A DNA stretch of 64,000 nucleotides. Source: Croceivirga lutea. GTDB lineage: Bacteria; Bacteroidota; Bacteroidia; Flavobacteriales; Flavobacteriaceae. Below, one piece after another: positions 15,320-25,558 of the stretch. Both the position numbers and the translations under genes were made by a program. The stretch lies in assembly GCF_014235875.1 (NCBI RefSeq), contig NZ_JACJUK010000007.1, positions 1 to 64,000 on the forward strand, written 5' to 3'. The stretch's first letter is position 1. Every line of letters begins with the position of its first letter. The notes beneath the pieces were generated by a model. That model worked only from the letters and a program-made list of their open reading frames with translations, was not told where the DNA came from and searched no databases.

Positions 15320-17119
15320 ATGCAGAAAATCAAGAACATTGCTATTATAGCGCACGTTGACCACGGTAAAACTACGCTGGTTGACAAGATTATGTACCAT
15401 TGCCAGTTATTTCGTGAAAACGAGAATAAAGGCGATTTGATTTTAGATAACAATGACCTAGAGCGTGAGCGCGGAATTACCATTGTTTCTAAAAATGTTT
15501 CTGTGGTTTATAAAGACACAAAAATTAACATTATAGATACCCCTGGTCACGCCGATTTTGGTGGTGAAGTTGAGCGTGTTTTAAACATGGCAGATGGGGT
15601 TTTATTATTGGTAGATGCTTTTGAAGGCCCAATGCCGCAAACGCGTTTTGTTCTACAAAAAGCAATTGACTTAGGTTTAAAACCCTGTGTGGTTGTAAAT
15701 AAAGTAGATAAAGAAAACTGTGACCCAGAAGGTGTGCATGAAAAAGTGTTCGATTTAATGTTTGAGTTGGGTGCAGAAGAATGGCAATTAGATTTTCCAA
15801 CAGTTTATGGTTCAGCAAAGAACGGTTGGATGAGTGAAGATTGGCAAAACCCATCAGAAGATATTTCTCCACTGTTAGACATGGTCTTGGAGCATATACC
15901 TGAATTTAAACCTACAGAAGGTAATACCCAAATGTTAATTACCTCTTTAGATTTTAGTTCGTTTACAGGTCGTATTGCCATAGGTCGTTTGCAAAGAGGT
16001 AGCTTAAAAGAAGGGCAGCAAGTTACGTTAGTAAAGCGTGATGGTTCTACTATGAAATCTAGAATAAAAGAAGTTTATGTTTTTGATGGTTTAGGACGAA
16101 AAAAGGTAGAAACCGTACAAACTGGTGACATCTGTGCACTAGTGGGTATGGATGGTTTTGATATTGGTGATACTGTTGCTGATTTAGAAAATCCGGAAGC
16201 GTTAAAAACTATTGCTATAGATGAACCAACAATGAGTATGTTATTTACCATTAACGATAGTCCGTTTTTTGGTAAAGATGGAAAGTTTGTTACCTCTCGT
16301 CATATAAAAGAACGTTTAGAAAAAGAGCTAGAAAAAAACTTGGCACTACGTGTTGAAGAAACCAATAGTGCCGATAAGTTTATGGTATTTGGTCGTGGCG
16401 TTTTACATTTATCTGTATTAATTGAAACCATGCGTAGAGAAGGCTACGAATTACAAATTGGTCAGCCGCAGGTAATCATCAAAGAAATAGATGGTGTAAA
16501 ATGTGAGCCAGTTGAACAATTAACTATTGATTTACCAGAAGAAGTTTCAGGTAAGGCAGTTGAAATGGTTTCTAAAAGAAAAGGAGACATGGTTAGTATG
16601 GAAGCTAAGGGCTCTAGAATGCTGTGTGAATTTATAATTCCTTCTAGAGGTATCATAGGTTTGCGTAACCAATTATTAACTGCAACTGCAGGTGAAGCCA
16701 TTATGGCACATCGCTTTTTAGAGTATCAACCTTATAAAGGGGAGATTGCAGGTAGAATTAATGGCTCTTTAGTGTCTATGGAAAATGGTACCGCAATACC
16801 CTATTCTATTGATAAGTTACAAGAAAGAGGAAAGTTTTTTATAGACCCAGGAGAAGATATCTATGAGGGGCAGGTTATTGGAGAAAATTCACGTCAAGAT
16901 GATATGACGATTAATGTAACCAAAACTAAAAAGCTTTCTAACGTGCGCTCGGCAGGTGCAGATGACAAAGCTAAAATTGTACCAGCAATTAAATTCTCTT
17001 TAGAAGAGGCTTTAGAATATATTCAAAAAGATGAATTGGTTGAGGTCACCCCTAATCATATAAGGTTACGTAAGATTCACCTTAAAGAGGTAGATAGAAA
17101 ACGTAATAAAGATGCATAA
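15320..17119 (+). CDS. typA: Ribosome-associated GTPase TypA/BipA
   Basis: 599 residues from the ATG at 15320 (MQKIKNIAIIAHVDHGKTTL). The frame is open seven codons further to a TTG, but that codon lies in the promoter box. Translational GTPase that helps 50S assembly and stress or cold adaptation. G1 AHVDHGKT (residues 10-17), G2 region RERGITI, G3 DTPGHADFGGE, G4 NKVDKEN, followed by beta-barrel and EF-G-like domains and the BipA-specific C-terminal domain. Monocistronic, with its own promoter and terminator. Confidence 0.97.
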   Translation: MQKIKNIAIIAHVDHGKTTLVDKIMYHCQLFRENENKGDLILDNNDLERERGITIVSKNVSVVYKDTKINIIDTPGHADFGGEVERVLNMADGVLLLVDAFEGPMPQTRFVLQKAIDLGLKPCVVVNKVDKENCDPEGVHEKVFDLMFELGAEEWQLDFPTVYGSAKNGWMSEDWQNPSEDISPLLDMVLEHIPEFKPTEGNTQMLITSLDFSSFTGRIAIGRLQRGSLKEGQQVTLVKRDGSTMKSRIKEVYVFDGLGRKKVETVQTGDICALVGMDGFDIGDTVADLENPEALKTIAIDEPTMSMLFTINDSPFFGKDGKFVTSRHIKERLEKELEKNLALRVEETNSADKFMVFGRGVLHLSVLIETMRREGYELQIGQPQVIIKEIDGVKCEPVEQLTIDLPEEVSGKAVEMVSKRKGDMVSMEAKGSRMLCEFIIPSRGIIGLRNQLLTATAGEAIMAHRFLEYQPYKGEIAGRINGSLVSMENGTAIPYSIDKLQERGKFFIDPGEDIYEGQVIGENSRQDDMTINVTKTKKLSNVRSAGADDKAKIVPAIKFSLEEALEYIQKDELVEVTPNHIRLRKIHLKEVDRKRNKDA

Positions 17120-17124
17120 TACTA

Positions 17125-17152
17125 AAAACCCGGTTTTAAACCGGGTTTTTTA
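17125..17152 (+). terminator. Intrinsic terminator after typA, probably bidirectional
   Basis: AAAACCCGGTTT / AAACCGGGTTTT hairpin ending in a T run, between convergent typA and the glucokinase gene. Confidence 0.9.
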
Positions 17153-17171
17153 TTCCTAATTTTTTAGAGAT

Positions 17172-17933
17172 TTAAAGTTGTAGATGTCCGTGGTGTTTTT
17201 CATGTAAACAAGCCACAGCAGGTCCAATAATTCCTGCATGATTCATTAGTTCTGCTTTTAATACTTTGGTGTCAATGGTAATACGGTGTTCAAATTGATT
17301 CCATTTTTTAGAAATTCCACCACCTACAATCATTAAGTCTGGATTCACTAATAATTCAACAATACTTAAAAATTTGTTGAATCTTTTACCCCATTTGTCA
17401 TAGGATAAATCTTCATTTTCTTTTGCTCTTGATGAGGCCCAATCTTCAATTTTTGAATACTTTTTGTAGGGTATTTGACCCAGCTCAAAATTAGGAAGTA
17501 GCTTACCATTATAAAAAGCACCACTACCTAAACCCGTACCTACGGTAATAAAAAGTACAAAACCTTCTTTACCTTTTCCTATACCATAATTCATAGAAGC
17601 ATAGCCTGCAGCATCGGCATCGTTAAGTACTGTAAATTCATGACCGGTTGCTTTCGTAAAAAGTTCATCGATATTTACACCAACCCAACTTTTATGTAAA
17701 TTTCCTGGAGACGTACAAACACCATTTTTTACAATGGTAGGAAAACCGCATCCAACAGGGCCATCATATTCAAAATGGTCAACAATTTTTTTGATGACCT
17801 TACTCATATCTTCTGGTTTTTTGGACGAAGGTGTGGGTACCCTAAATCGCTCTGTTAACATTTCGCCAGTTTCGGCATTAACCAAAGCGCCTTTCATTCC
17901 TGAGCCGCCTATATCAATTCCAAGAAGATTCAT
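17172..17933 (-). CDS. ppgK: Polyphosphate glucokinase (ROK family)
   Basis: 253 residues. Phosphorylates glucose with inorganic polyphosphate (and usually ATP). ROK landmarks: the phosphate loop GIDIGGSGMKGALV at residues 4-17, the sugar-binding VLNDADAAGYA (about 100) with catalytic Asp, and the adenosine/phosphate loop TVGTGLGSGAF. The ELGQ segment and the DWASSRAKENEDLSYDKW helix are as in polyphosphate-dependent members, as is MIVGGGISKKW near the end. The short length also fits that group. Polyphosphate versus ATP preference cannot be proven from sequence. It is convergent with typA and lies downstream of ftsE on the same strand, 87 bp away. Confidence 0.88.
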   Translation of the reverse strand: MNLLGIDIGGSGMKGALVNAETGEMLTERFRVPTPSSKKPEDMSKVIKKIVDHFEYDGPVGCGFPTIVKNGVCTSPGNLHKSWVGVNIDELFTKATGHEFTVLNDADAAGYASMNYGIGKGKEGFVLFITVGTGLGSGAFYNGKLLPNFELGQIPYKKYSKIEDWASSRAKENEDLSYDKWGKRFNKFLSIVELLVNPDLMIVGGGISKKWNQFEHRITIDTKVLKAELMNHAGIIGPAVACLHEKHHGHLQL

Positions 17934-18020
17934 AAATATGATGTTTTAAACAAATTAAGTAAAAAATAAGGAGGTAGTTTAGTAGCGAATGATTGGCTTA
18001 TACTTTAGTTATCAACGTAA

Positions 18021-18704
18021 TTAAATAGCTTTTTGTATAACCTCAAACATTTTACTGTTGTCACATTTAATAGTTTTATGCGGAAATTTTAGAATTAAAG
18101 CGTAATCATGTGTAGCCATAATTATAGTTCTACCACTCTCATTAATTTCTTGCAACACCTTCATTACTTCTACACTGGTTTGTGGGTCAAGATTTCCTGT
18201 GGGCTCATCTGCTAAGATTAATTCGGGGTCGTTTAATAATGCTCTTGCAATGGCTATACGTTGTTGTTCACCACCAGACAATTCGTGAGGGTATTTAAAG
18301 CCCTTGGTTTTCATAGCTACCTTATCTAAAACCTCTTCTATTTTAGCATCCATCTTAGAGTCATCTTTCCACCCCGTAGCTTTTAATACAAACTTTAGGT
18401 TGTTATTTATGTTTCGGTCTGGTAGTAGTTTAAAATCTTGAAAAACAATACCTAGTTTTCTACGTAAAAATGGAATTTTACTTTCTTCCAATTTTTTTAA
18501 ATCGAAATCAACAACATTTCCCTCACCTTCGCGCAGCGGTAAATCGCCATAAAGAGTCTTCATAAAACTACTTTTACCCGTCCCGGTTTTACCAATGATG
18601 TAAACAAATTCTCCTTTTTTAACCTGTAAAGTAACATTGCTTAAAACCAAATTATCATCTTGGTAAATAGCGGCATCTTGTAGTTTGACAATGGTCTCTG
18701 GCAT
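18021..18704 (-). CDS. ftsE: Cell division ATP-binding protein FtsE
   Basis: 227 residues from the ATG at 18704, the normal FtsE length; the frame extends 15 codons to a TTG at 18749, which is unlikely. ABC ATPase that works with FtsX to activate cell-wall hydrolases at the septum. Walker A GKTGTGKSS, Q-loop VFQDFKLLPDRN (typical FtsE), signature LSGGEQQ, Walker B LILADEPTGNLD, switch His in MATHD. No ftsX lies next to it, as is common in Bacteroidota where ftsX is elsewhere. Divergent from the large TPR gene. Confidence 0.92.
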   Translation of the reverse strand: MPETIVKLQDAAIYQDDNLVLSNVTLQVKKGEFVYIIGKTGTGKSSFMKTLYGDLPLREGEGNVVDFDLKKLEESKIPFLRRKLGIVFQDFKLLPDRNINNNLKFVLKATGWKDDSKMDAKIEEVLDKVAMKTKGFKYPHELSGGEQQRIAIARALLNDPELILADEPTGNLDPQTSVEVMKVLQEINESGRTIIMATHDYALILKFPHKTIKCDNSKMFEVIQKAI

Positions 18705-19028
18705 GTATTGTTTTTTTAGCAGTTCTATATTTCTATCTTCAAATGACAAAAATTAGAGAACAAGACTTGTTTTTAAGAATATTTATAAAACTTTGTGCTA
18801 TTCAAAAATACTAAGTAAACAGCAATCAAAACCATAAAAACACATAGGTATTCTATCAATTGTGCATACTTTGGCGCGAATTTTGACGTTATGAATTTGA
18901 ATTTGGAGAAACTTCTACTCAACTTTAAAACATGAATACTGATAAAGATGCGGTTTAAGCGTTGCTTAAAATTGCTGAATTCATATTTATAATCAAATTC
19001 AAGCCATCAAAGAACAACAAGAGAACAC
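18705..19028. other. 324-bp intergenic region between divergent ftsE and TPR genes
   Basis: AT-rich, without a recognisable gene, RNA or strong hairpin. It must hold both promoters. A TTG at 18862 followed by ATACTTTG about 6 bp later is too close to be a canonical pair, so promoters are not assigned. Confidence 0.5.
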
Positions 19029-22000
19029 ATGAAAATAAGCAACACTATAACTATTATAGTAGGTTTGGTATGTACCCTTGGTTTTTCTCAAGAAACTCAA
19101 GTATATAACCATTCAAATAAAGCGTACCAAGATGCTTTAGCCTTATATAATAATCAACAATACCAGGCAGCACAATCTTTGTTTGATAAGGTAGGGTCAG
19201 AAACTACAGACTACGAAACTCAAGCTAATAGTGCCTACTTTTCTGCAAATGCAGCCATACGTTTAGGGCAACGTGGCGCAGATAAGCAAATGGAAGATTT
19301 TGTAGAACGCTACCCAACTTCTACTAAACGCAATTCTGCTTTTATGGATGTTGGTGATTATTATTTTGAAACCGGTAAATACCCCTACGCTTTAAAGTGG
19401 TACAAAAAAGTTGACCAATCTGGTATGTCTAGAAAAGACATGGAGCGTTTTAATTTTAATAGTGGCTATGCGTATTATCAATCTAACAGGCCAGATGAAG
19501 CAGAACGCTATTTAAGACGGGTAGAGAGTTCGCAGGAATATGGTTCTCAAGCAAAATATTATTTGGGTTTTATTGCCTATGAGCAAGATGATTACAATAC
19601 TGCCAGTCAAAGTTTTGACGAGATAACAGACCCAAAAATTTTGGAGGAAAAAATGGCGTATTATCAGGCAGACCTCAATTTTAAATCAGGAAACTTTGAG
19701 AAAGCTATTGAAATGGCCCAACAACAAATGGAAAAGTCTGATCGTAGAGAGCAATCAGAACTCAACAAAATCATTGGTGAGAGTTATTTTAACCTTGAAC
19801 AATACCAAGAAGCCATACCGTACCTTCAAAAATACAGGGGTAAAAAAGGTAGGTTTAGTAATACTGATTTTTATTTATTGGGATACAGTTTTTACAAGCT
19901 GGGTGATTATGAAAGTGCCATTGGACAGTTTAATAAAATTATAGATGGTAACAACAGTGTGGCGCAAAACGCCTATTATCATCTTGCAGAGTGTTATCTA
20001 AAACTAGACAAAAAGCCAGAGGCTTTAAATGCGTTTAGAAATGCTTCGCAAATGAATTTTAGTGAAGAAATTGAAAAAGACGCTTGGTTAAATTATGCCC
20101 GTTTAAGCTATGAAATAGGTAATGCCTATGAGCCTGTACCCCAGGTAATGAGTACTTATTTAGAAAAGTATCCAAAAGATGAGCACCAAGAAGAAATTCA
20201 AAATTTATTAGTTGATTCCTACATCACTTCTAAAAATTTTGAAGGTGCTATGGAATTGCTAGAAAAAAATTCAAGTTATGCGAGTGCAGAAGTCTATCAA
20301 AAAGTTGCCTATTACAGAGGAGTAGAACTTTTTATAAATACCAATTATGAGGAGGCTTTAGTAGCGTTTTCTAAATCTTTAAAAAAATCAGAAAATCCTG
20401 TTTACACAGCTAAAGCAAACTATTGGAATGCAGAATCTGCTTTTCGTTTAAATAGATTTGAAGCAGCGCTTAAAGGTTACAATGCTTTTAAAAACAATAG
20501 TGTAGCATCGCAAACAGAAGAATATCAAAATCTAGATTACAATTTAGGGTATTGCTATTTTAAACTTAAAGATTACCCTAATGCAGCTACCAATTTTAAG
20601 AAAGTAACAAACTCAGTTTCTGCAACACAAGAAATTGTTGCCGACAGTTATATGCGTTTGGCGGATAGTTATTTTGTTACCAGTAGCTATAAAAATGCGA
20701 TAGCAGCTTACGAAAGGGCATCGACTTTGAATGGTCCAGAACGTGATTATGCAGCATTTCAAAAAGCAATAAGCCAAGGTTTTTTAGGTAATAACGAACA
20801 AAAGATTGTTGGTTTAAATGAGTTTATAAGCAGGTATAAAAAATCATCTTATAGAGATGATGCTTTATTTGAATTGGCCAATACGTATGTAAAAGCAGAT
20901 AACGCAGCTAGAGGAATTCAGATTTATGACCAGTTAATTAAGGAGTATAGCACTAGTAAATTTTCGCCACGGGCATTATTGCGTCAAGGTCTTGTGCATT
21001 ATAATGAAAACAGGGGAGAAGCTGCACTTAGAAAATTCAAGGGTGTAGTAAGTAAATATCCAAATACACCCGAAGCAAAACAAGCTGTTGGCCAAGCAAA
21101 ACTGGTTTATGTTGATTTAGGTAGGGTAAGTGAATATGCGGACTGGGCGAGAACTTTGGATTTTGTTGAGGTTACTGATGCTGAATTAGAAACAGCAAGT
21201 TATGAAGCCGCTGATAGAAAGTATATAGAAGGTAATTCAGATGCTGCAATAAGGGGTTATGAAGATTATCTAAGACAATTCCCTAATGGGATGCAAGCCT
21301 TAGAGGCAAATTTTAATTTAGCGCAACTGTATTTTGCTAAAGGCGATAAAGATAAAGCCTTAGCCAAGTTCAAAATTGTAGCAGATAGCGCAGCAGGAGA
21401 ATATACAGAACAGGCCTTGACAAGAGTGAGTGAAATTTACGTGAGTAAATCTGATTACAGAAATGCAATGCCATATTTAAAAAAGCTAGAAGCCGTTTCT
21501 GAGATTTCTCAAAACAAAACCTTTGCACTTGCCAATTTAATGAAGGGGTATTACGAGCAAAAAGACTATCAAAACACTCTTGCTTATGCAGACAAAGTGT
21601 TGGCTGTTTCAGGTATTGATAATAGAATTAAAAGTGATGCCCAAATTATGGTGGCGAGGTCGGCCATTGCAACAGGTAATGAGCAATTAGCAGAAACAGC
21701 ATTTGCTGAGGTAAAAAGTATAGCTACAGGAGAAACTGCGGCTGAAGCTTGGTATTACGATGCGTATTTTAAAAATAAGAATGGTGATTATGAAGCTTCC
21801 AATACTTCCGTTCAAAGACTAGCAAAAGATTATGCATCTTATAAAAAGTGGGGCGGAAAAGGTTTAGTAATCATGGCTAAAAACTTTTATGCCTTAGATG
21901 ATGCTTTTCAAGCTACCTATATTTTAGAAAGTGTGTTAGAGAATTTCGCTGAATTTCCTGAGATAACAGCTGAAGCTGAGGCAGAACTCACGGTTATAAA

Positions 22001-22043
22001 AACAAGAGAATCCCAAACAAATTCATCAATCGAGACCAATTAA
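19029..22043 (+). CDS. Large periplasmic tetratricopeptide repeat protein
   Basis: 1004 residues with a signal peptide (cleavage near LGFSQ). Almost the whole protein is TPR-type helix pairs, easily seen as repeated patterns such as AYYHLAECYLKLDKKPEALNA spaced about 34-37 residues. It probably scaffolds envelope complexes. The downstream beta-barrel gene starts 16 bp after it, so the two are co-transcribed and the TPR protein likely serves that outer-membrane protein. No enzymatic motif. Exact function unknown; this TPR plus barrel pairing next to ftsE appears to be a flavobacterial arrangement, from memory only. Confidence 0.85.
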   Translation: MKISNTITIIVGLVCTLGFSQETQVYNHSNKAYQDALALYNNQQYQAAQSLFDKVGSETTDYETQANSAYFSANAAIRLGQRGADKQMEDFVERYPTSTKRNSAFMDVGDYYFETGKYPYALKWYKKVDQSGMSRKDMERFNFNSGYAYYQSNRPDEAERYLRRVESSQEYGSQAKYYLGFIAYEQDDYNTASQSFDEITDPKILEEKMAYYQADLNFKSGNFEKAIEMAQQQMEKSDRREQSELNKIIGESYFNLEQYQEAIPYLQKYRGKKGRFSNTDFYLLGYSFYKLGDYESAIGQFNKIIDGNNSVAQNAYYHLAECYLKLDKKPEALNAFRNASQMNFSEEIEKDAWLNYARLSYEIGNAYEPVPQVMSTYLEKYPKDEHQEEIQNLLVDSYITSKNFEGAMELLEKNSSYASAEVYQKVAYYRGVELFINTNYEEALVAFSKSLKKSENPVYTAKANYWNAESAFRLNRFEAALKGYNAFKNNSVASQTEEYQNLDYNLGYCYFKLKDYPNAATNFKKVTNSVSATQEIVADSYMRLADSYFVTSSYKNAIAAYERASTLNGPERDYAAFQKAISQGFLGNNEQKIVGLNEFISRYKKSSYRDDALFELANTYVKADNAARGIQIYDQLIKEYSTSKFSPRALLRQGLVHYNENRGEAALRKFKGVVSKYPNTPEAKQAVGQAKLVYVDLGRVSEYADWARTLDFVEVTDAELETASYEAADRKYIEGNSDAAIRGYEDYLRQFPNGMQALEANFNLAQLYFAKGDKDKALAKFKIVADSAAGEYTEQALTRVSEIYVSKSDYRNAMPYLKKLEAVSEISQNKTFALANLMKGYYEQKDYQNTLAYADKVLAVSGIDNRIKSDAQIMVARSAIATGNEQLAETAFAEVKSIATGETAAEAWYYDAYFKNKNGDYEASNTSVQRLAKDYASYKKWGGKGLVIMAKNFYALDDAFQATYILESVLENFAEFPEITAEAEAELTVIKTRESQTNSSIETN

Positions 22044-22059
22044 TTGCAACGCGTAGAAC

Positions 22060-23802
22060 ATGAAAAAATTAATCATCACCACTATATTTTCGAGCCTTTT
22101 TTGTTTGGGTTTTTCCCAAGAAACAGATGATATTGGCACTGAAACGGTAACGGTTGTAAAGCCATATTCCCCTACCGTTTCAGATGCCTTTAAAATTAAA
22201 ACTGCACCCAGTTTAAACGATTCTATTGTGCTCCAAAAAAAACCAATTACCTACAGTATATTTTCTGTGCCAGTAGCGTCAACCTTTACCCCTGCAAAAG
22301 GCAAGGCGGCTAAAGTGGAAAAAACACCACCACCAACATTGTATAATTCTTATGCTTCGGTTGGTCTAGGAAATTTTAATAATGCTTTGGTAGATTTTTA
22401 TACCAGTAGAGAATTTAATAGAGGTGAAGATTTATTGGATGTGGGGTTAAGTCATTTTTCGTCTAGAGGAGATATCAACACCACACCTCTAGAGACTAAT
22501 TTTTATGACACCAAATTGGATGTTTCTTATGTTAAAAAAGACAGGGACTGGGATTGGGGTGCATCAATAAGCCTACAACATCAATTGTATAATTGGTATG
22601 GTCTCGAAAGTTTTGTGTTTACTCAAGAACAAGTTGATGCTATAGACGAAACTCAAAATTATTTAATGGGGCAGGCTAAGGCACAATTGAATCTAGAAGA
22701 CTCATTTTTTAAGGGAAGTGAGTTGCTGTTTAGACGTTTTCAAGATGATTTTGATTCTGGAGAAAACAGAGTTGTTCTGACACCTAAGTTTGAATTTCCG
22801 ATTACGAATGAATGGGTAAATTTAGCTGTTAAATTAGATTATGTTGGGGGTAAATTTGGTGCTAATAGTTTAAATGAAACTACTAATACAGGAGCGTTTA
22901 ATTACGGTCATTTTCAGGCTGGGGCAAGTCCAAGTTTACTGGTTTTAAGAGACGATTTAACGCTTAATCTTGGTGCAAATTTTGTTTACGGAATGGATAT
23001 TGAAAACAGCAGTGGTAGTTTTTATATCTATCCCGCAATAACCGCATCATATAGATTGGTTGACGAAACCGTTATTGCGTATGGAGGTTTAGAAGGCGAT
23101 TTAAAACAAAACTCGTATTTCGATTTGGTGGAGGGTAATCCTTATGTATCACCAACTTTACAGATACAACCAACAGACCAACAATATATTGGGTATGCTG
23201 GTATTAAGGGGCAATTATTAACAAACCTTGGTTATAATGTAAAAGCATCGTACACCGCAGAAAATAGACTACCACTTTTTCTATTAAATCCTAGAAATGA
23301 AGTTAGAGCAGAAGAAGGTTATGCAAATGGTAATTCATTTCAGGTATTTTACGATGATGTAAGAACTTTAGGGTTGTTTGCTGAACTAAATGTAGATGTC
23401 AATAGAAATTTCACCGTTGGTCTTAATGCAGAAGTATACAACTATTCTACAGAGACTGATAATCCGGCATGGAATCTTCCGAATATTAAATCATCACTAT
23501 TTTTAGACTACCAAATAACCAAACAATGGTATGCGGGAGCTAATTTGTTTTATGTAGGTGAAAGAGAAGATTTAGTGGCTACCGCCGTAGCGGAAACGCC
23601 AGCTAACGAATTTCCATCAGAGATTGTTACCCTTGATGGTTTTTTTGATGCCAATGCCCATTTAGGGTATCGATTTAATGACCAACTTTCTATTTATGCT
23701 CGAGCGAGTAATTTGGCAAATACCAATTATGAACGTTGGCGAAACTTCAGAGTTCAAGGTTTTCAAGTATTAGCAGGTCTTTCTTATAAATTTGATTTCT
23801 AA
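22060..23802 (+). CDS. Outer-membrane beta-barrel protein, TonB-dependent receptor-like
   Basis: 580 residues with a signal peptide (cleavage near LGFSQ). Directly after it lies ETVTVVKPY, which resembles a TonB box, but a full plug domain is not evident: the barrel strands begin at about residue 95. The C-terminal part (LSIYARASNLANTNYERW ... GLSYKFDF) is typical of TonB-dependent receptor barrels and ends in Phe. Transported substrate unknown. Paired with the TPR gene 16 bp upstream. It could be a plugless relative rather than a true transporter. Confidence 0.8.
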   Translation: MKKLIITTIFSSLFCLGFSQETDDIGTETVTVVKPYSPTVSDAFKIKTAPSLNDSIVLQKKPITYSIFSVPVASTFTPAKGKAAKVEKTPPPTLYNSYASVGLGNFNNALVDFYTSREFNRGEDLLDVGLSHFSSRGDINTTPLETNFYDTKLDVSYVKKDRDWDWGASISLQHQLYNWYGLESFVFTQEQVDAIDETQNYLMGQAKAQLNLEDSFFKGSELLFRRFQDDFDSGENRVVLTPKFEFPITNEWVNLAVKLDYVGGKFGANSLNETTNTGAFNYGHFQAGASPSLLVLRDDLTLNLGANFVYGMDIENSSGSFYIYPAITASYRLVDETVIAYGGLEGDLKQNSYFDLVEGNPYVSPTLQIQPTDQQYIGYAGIKGQLLTNLGYNVKASYTAENRLPLFLLNPRNEVRAEEGYANGNSFQVFYDDVRTLGLFAELNVDVNRNFTVGLNAEVYNYSTETDNPAWNLPNIKSSLFLDYQITKQWYAGANLFYVGEREDLVATAVAETPANEFPSEIVTLDGFFDANAHLGYRFNDQLSIYARASNLANTNYERWRNFRVQGFQVLAGLSYKFDF

Positions 23803-23865
23803 GATTTTCTATAAACTTAGAAGAGAAAACAACAAAGGTTTTTAAAATATGTAATTTAGAACTGC

Positions 23866-24948
23866 ATGAAAGTAGTTCTACAATTAGTCATTTTCTTTAG
23901 TTCAATAGTGGTTTGGTCTCAGAACTTAGTAAAGAATCCGAGTTTTGAAGACTATTTAGATTGCCCAAATGACCTTGGAACATTTGCAAAGCACGTAAAT
24001 TTTTGGAGTACTCCCAGCGGTGGAACATCAGATTATTTTAATAAGTGTAGTACCGTTATGGGTGCACCACAAAACTTCAATGGAGAACAAGAACCAGTAG
24101 ACGGCAATGCCTATGCAGGTATTTACTTTATTGCACCAGCAGACTATCGAGAATATTTACAGGCAGAATTGCATTATCAATTAGAAGAAAATCAAGAATA
24201 CAACCTCTCATTTTACATAAGTTTAGCAGAGGGGTCTGATTTTGCAATCAAGGACTTTGGAGTGGTTTTAAGTGAAGAAAAACTTGATTTAAAAACTAAA
24301 AAAAACCTTTCTAAAGGCGAATTATTTCGTGCCAAAAAGAAATTTCAAGAATTTGAAATACATGAAAATGAGTTTCATAAAAACCGAAGCAATTGGATAA
24401 AATTAGAAACTACATTTATTGCTTCAGGTTTTGAAAATTACCTCATTTTGGGAAATCTTAGAAATAACAAAACAACTCGTAAAGAACAAGCCAAAAGAAA
24501 ACAATACAAAAAAGGTGCGTACTATTATATAGACTTGGTTGAGCTTAAAAATGCAGAAAACTCAACTTCTGTTATTCATAAGTTTAAAAAAGATTCTGTT
24601 TATACTTTTAAAAACATCCATTTTGATTTTGACAAGTTTATACTAACCAAAGAGGCCAAGGTAGAATTAAATGGCTTGTATAAAACGCTTATTGCAAAAC
24701 CAGATTTTACATTGGAAATTCATGCGCATACAGACGATTATGGTACCGAGGATTACAATCAAAAATTATCTGGTCAACGGGCTAAAGCTATAGAAAGTTA
24801 TTTTTTGCAAAGGGCTATTCCAAAAACCCGAATTGCAACCTTTGGTCACGGAAGCTCCAAACCGTTAAAACCAAATTCATCAGAAGAAAATAGGCAATTA
24901 AATAGAAGGGCAGAATTTACTTTACGTCAAACAAAAATTGAGAACTAA
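23866..24948 (+). CDS. OmpA family protein with N-terminal jelly-roll-like domain (paralogue 1)
   Basis: 360 residues with a signal peptide (VVWSQ). The N-terminal part begins LVKNPSFEDYLDCP, a start often seen in carbohydrate-binding-like beta-sandwich domains, and holds YFNKCS and NAYAGIYF. The C-terminal 115 residues are an OmpA peptidoglycan-binding domain (FDFDKFILTKEAK, HAHTDDYGTEDYNQ, NRRAEFTL). Same architecture as the gene at 25559. Likely links the outer membrane or a surface structure to peptidoglycan. Its last 4 bp overlap the convergent small gene. Confidence 0.87.
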   Translation: MKVVLQLVIFFSSIVVWSQNLVKNPSFEDYLDCPNDLGTFAKHVNFWSTPSGGTSDYFNKCSTVMGAPQNFNGEQEPVDGNAYAGIYFIAPADYREYLQAELHYQLEENQEYNLSFYISLAEGSDFAIKDFGVVLSEEKLDLKTKKNLSKGELFRAKKKFQEFEIHENEFHKNRSNWIKLETTFIASGFENYLILGNLRNNKTTRKEQAKRKQYKKGAYYYIDLVELKNAENSTSVIHKFKKDSVYTFKNIHFDFDKFILTKEAKVELNGLYKTLIAKPDFTLEIHAHTDDYGTEDYNQKLSGQRAKAIESYFLQRAIPKTRIATFGHGSSKPLKPNSSEENRQLNRRAEFTLRQTKIEN

Positions 24949-25358
24949 AGCGTTTTATTTAGCAAATATTTGGTTCTTTGTTGAAATAACTGGGTGTAAA
25001 AAAGCTTAGGTTTAATTAGTTTAAAATCTAAAAAACCCGTTCCGTTTTCTAGAATTTCGTCCAAATTTAACTCGTAACTTAATGCAATGTCTCCTGTATT
25101 TCCTGCATTAAGCACATAAAAAGTTTCAGTACTATAGCCTTTTGAGGCAATCTCAATTTTCCAATAAAAATCTTTATCGCTTTCCAATTCAAAATTACCT
25201 TCGTAATCAGAATAGGCTATATTTTCAGAATTGCTAAGTGTAATAGATGCCATTAATATGGGAAAGCCCATATCGTCTACAATACGGCCCTTAACATGGT
25301 GCTGGGCATAACTAAAAAGTGAAGTTATTACCAAAATAGGTAGTAGGTAAATCTTCAT
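24945..25358 (-). CDS. Secreted carboxypeptidase-like regulatory domain protein
   Basis: 137 residues: a signal peptide (SLFSYAQ), then one carboxypeptidase regulatory-like beta-sandwich (HVKGRIVDDMGFPILMASI, DYEGNFELES), and a short tail without a barrel. In Bacteroidota this domain normally heads TonB-dependent receptors; here it is stand-alone. It lies between two OmpA paralogues on the opposite strand. Its 20-nt leader resembles those of the two lipoprotein genes near 34-35 kb. Function unknown. Confidence 0.78.
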   Translation of the reverse strand: MKIYLLPILVITSLFSYAQHHVKGRIVDDMGFPILMASITLSNSENIAYSDYEGNFELESDKDFYWKIEIASKGYSTETFYVLNAGNTGDIALSYELNLDEILENGTGFLDFKLIKPKLFYTQLFQQRTKYLLNKTL

Positions 25359-25381
25359 GGTTAACTTGATTTGGGACTTTT
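25359..25381 (-). promoter_or_regulatory. Shared short leader motif, copy 1
   Basis: The minus strand reads AAAGTCCCAAATCA, then AGTTAACC directly before the ATG. The same arrangement precedes the genes ending at 34490 and 35102. Confidence 0.45.
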
Positions 25382-25558
25382 AGAACGGTATTCAACTACT
25401 GTTATTGCTGGTTTTTAGGCATTTTCGACAAGCGGTTAAAATCGGCAATTTTACTTGTGTTTACCACATATTTTATGGCGCTCACAACAAATACATACAC
25501 TTTGTATAAGTTATTAAAAAGCTGAGCGTTAGCATTTTAATCAACAAATCTTACGCCT

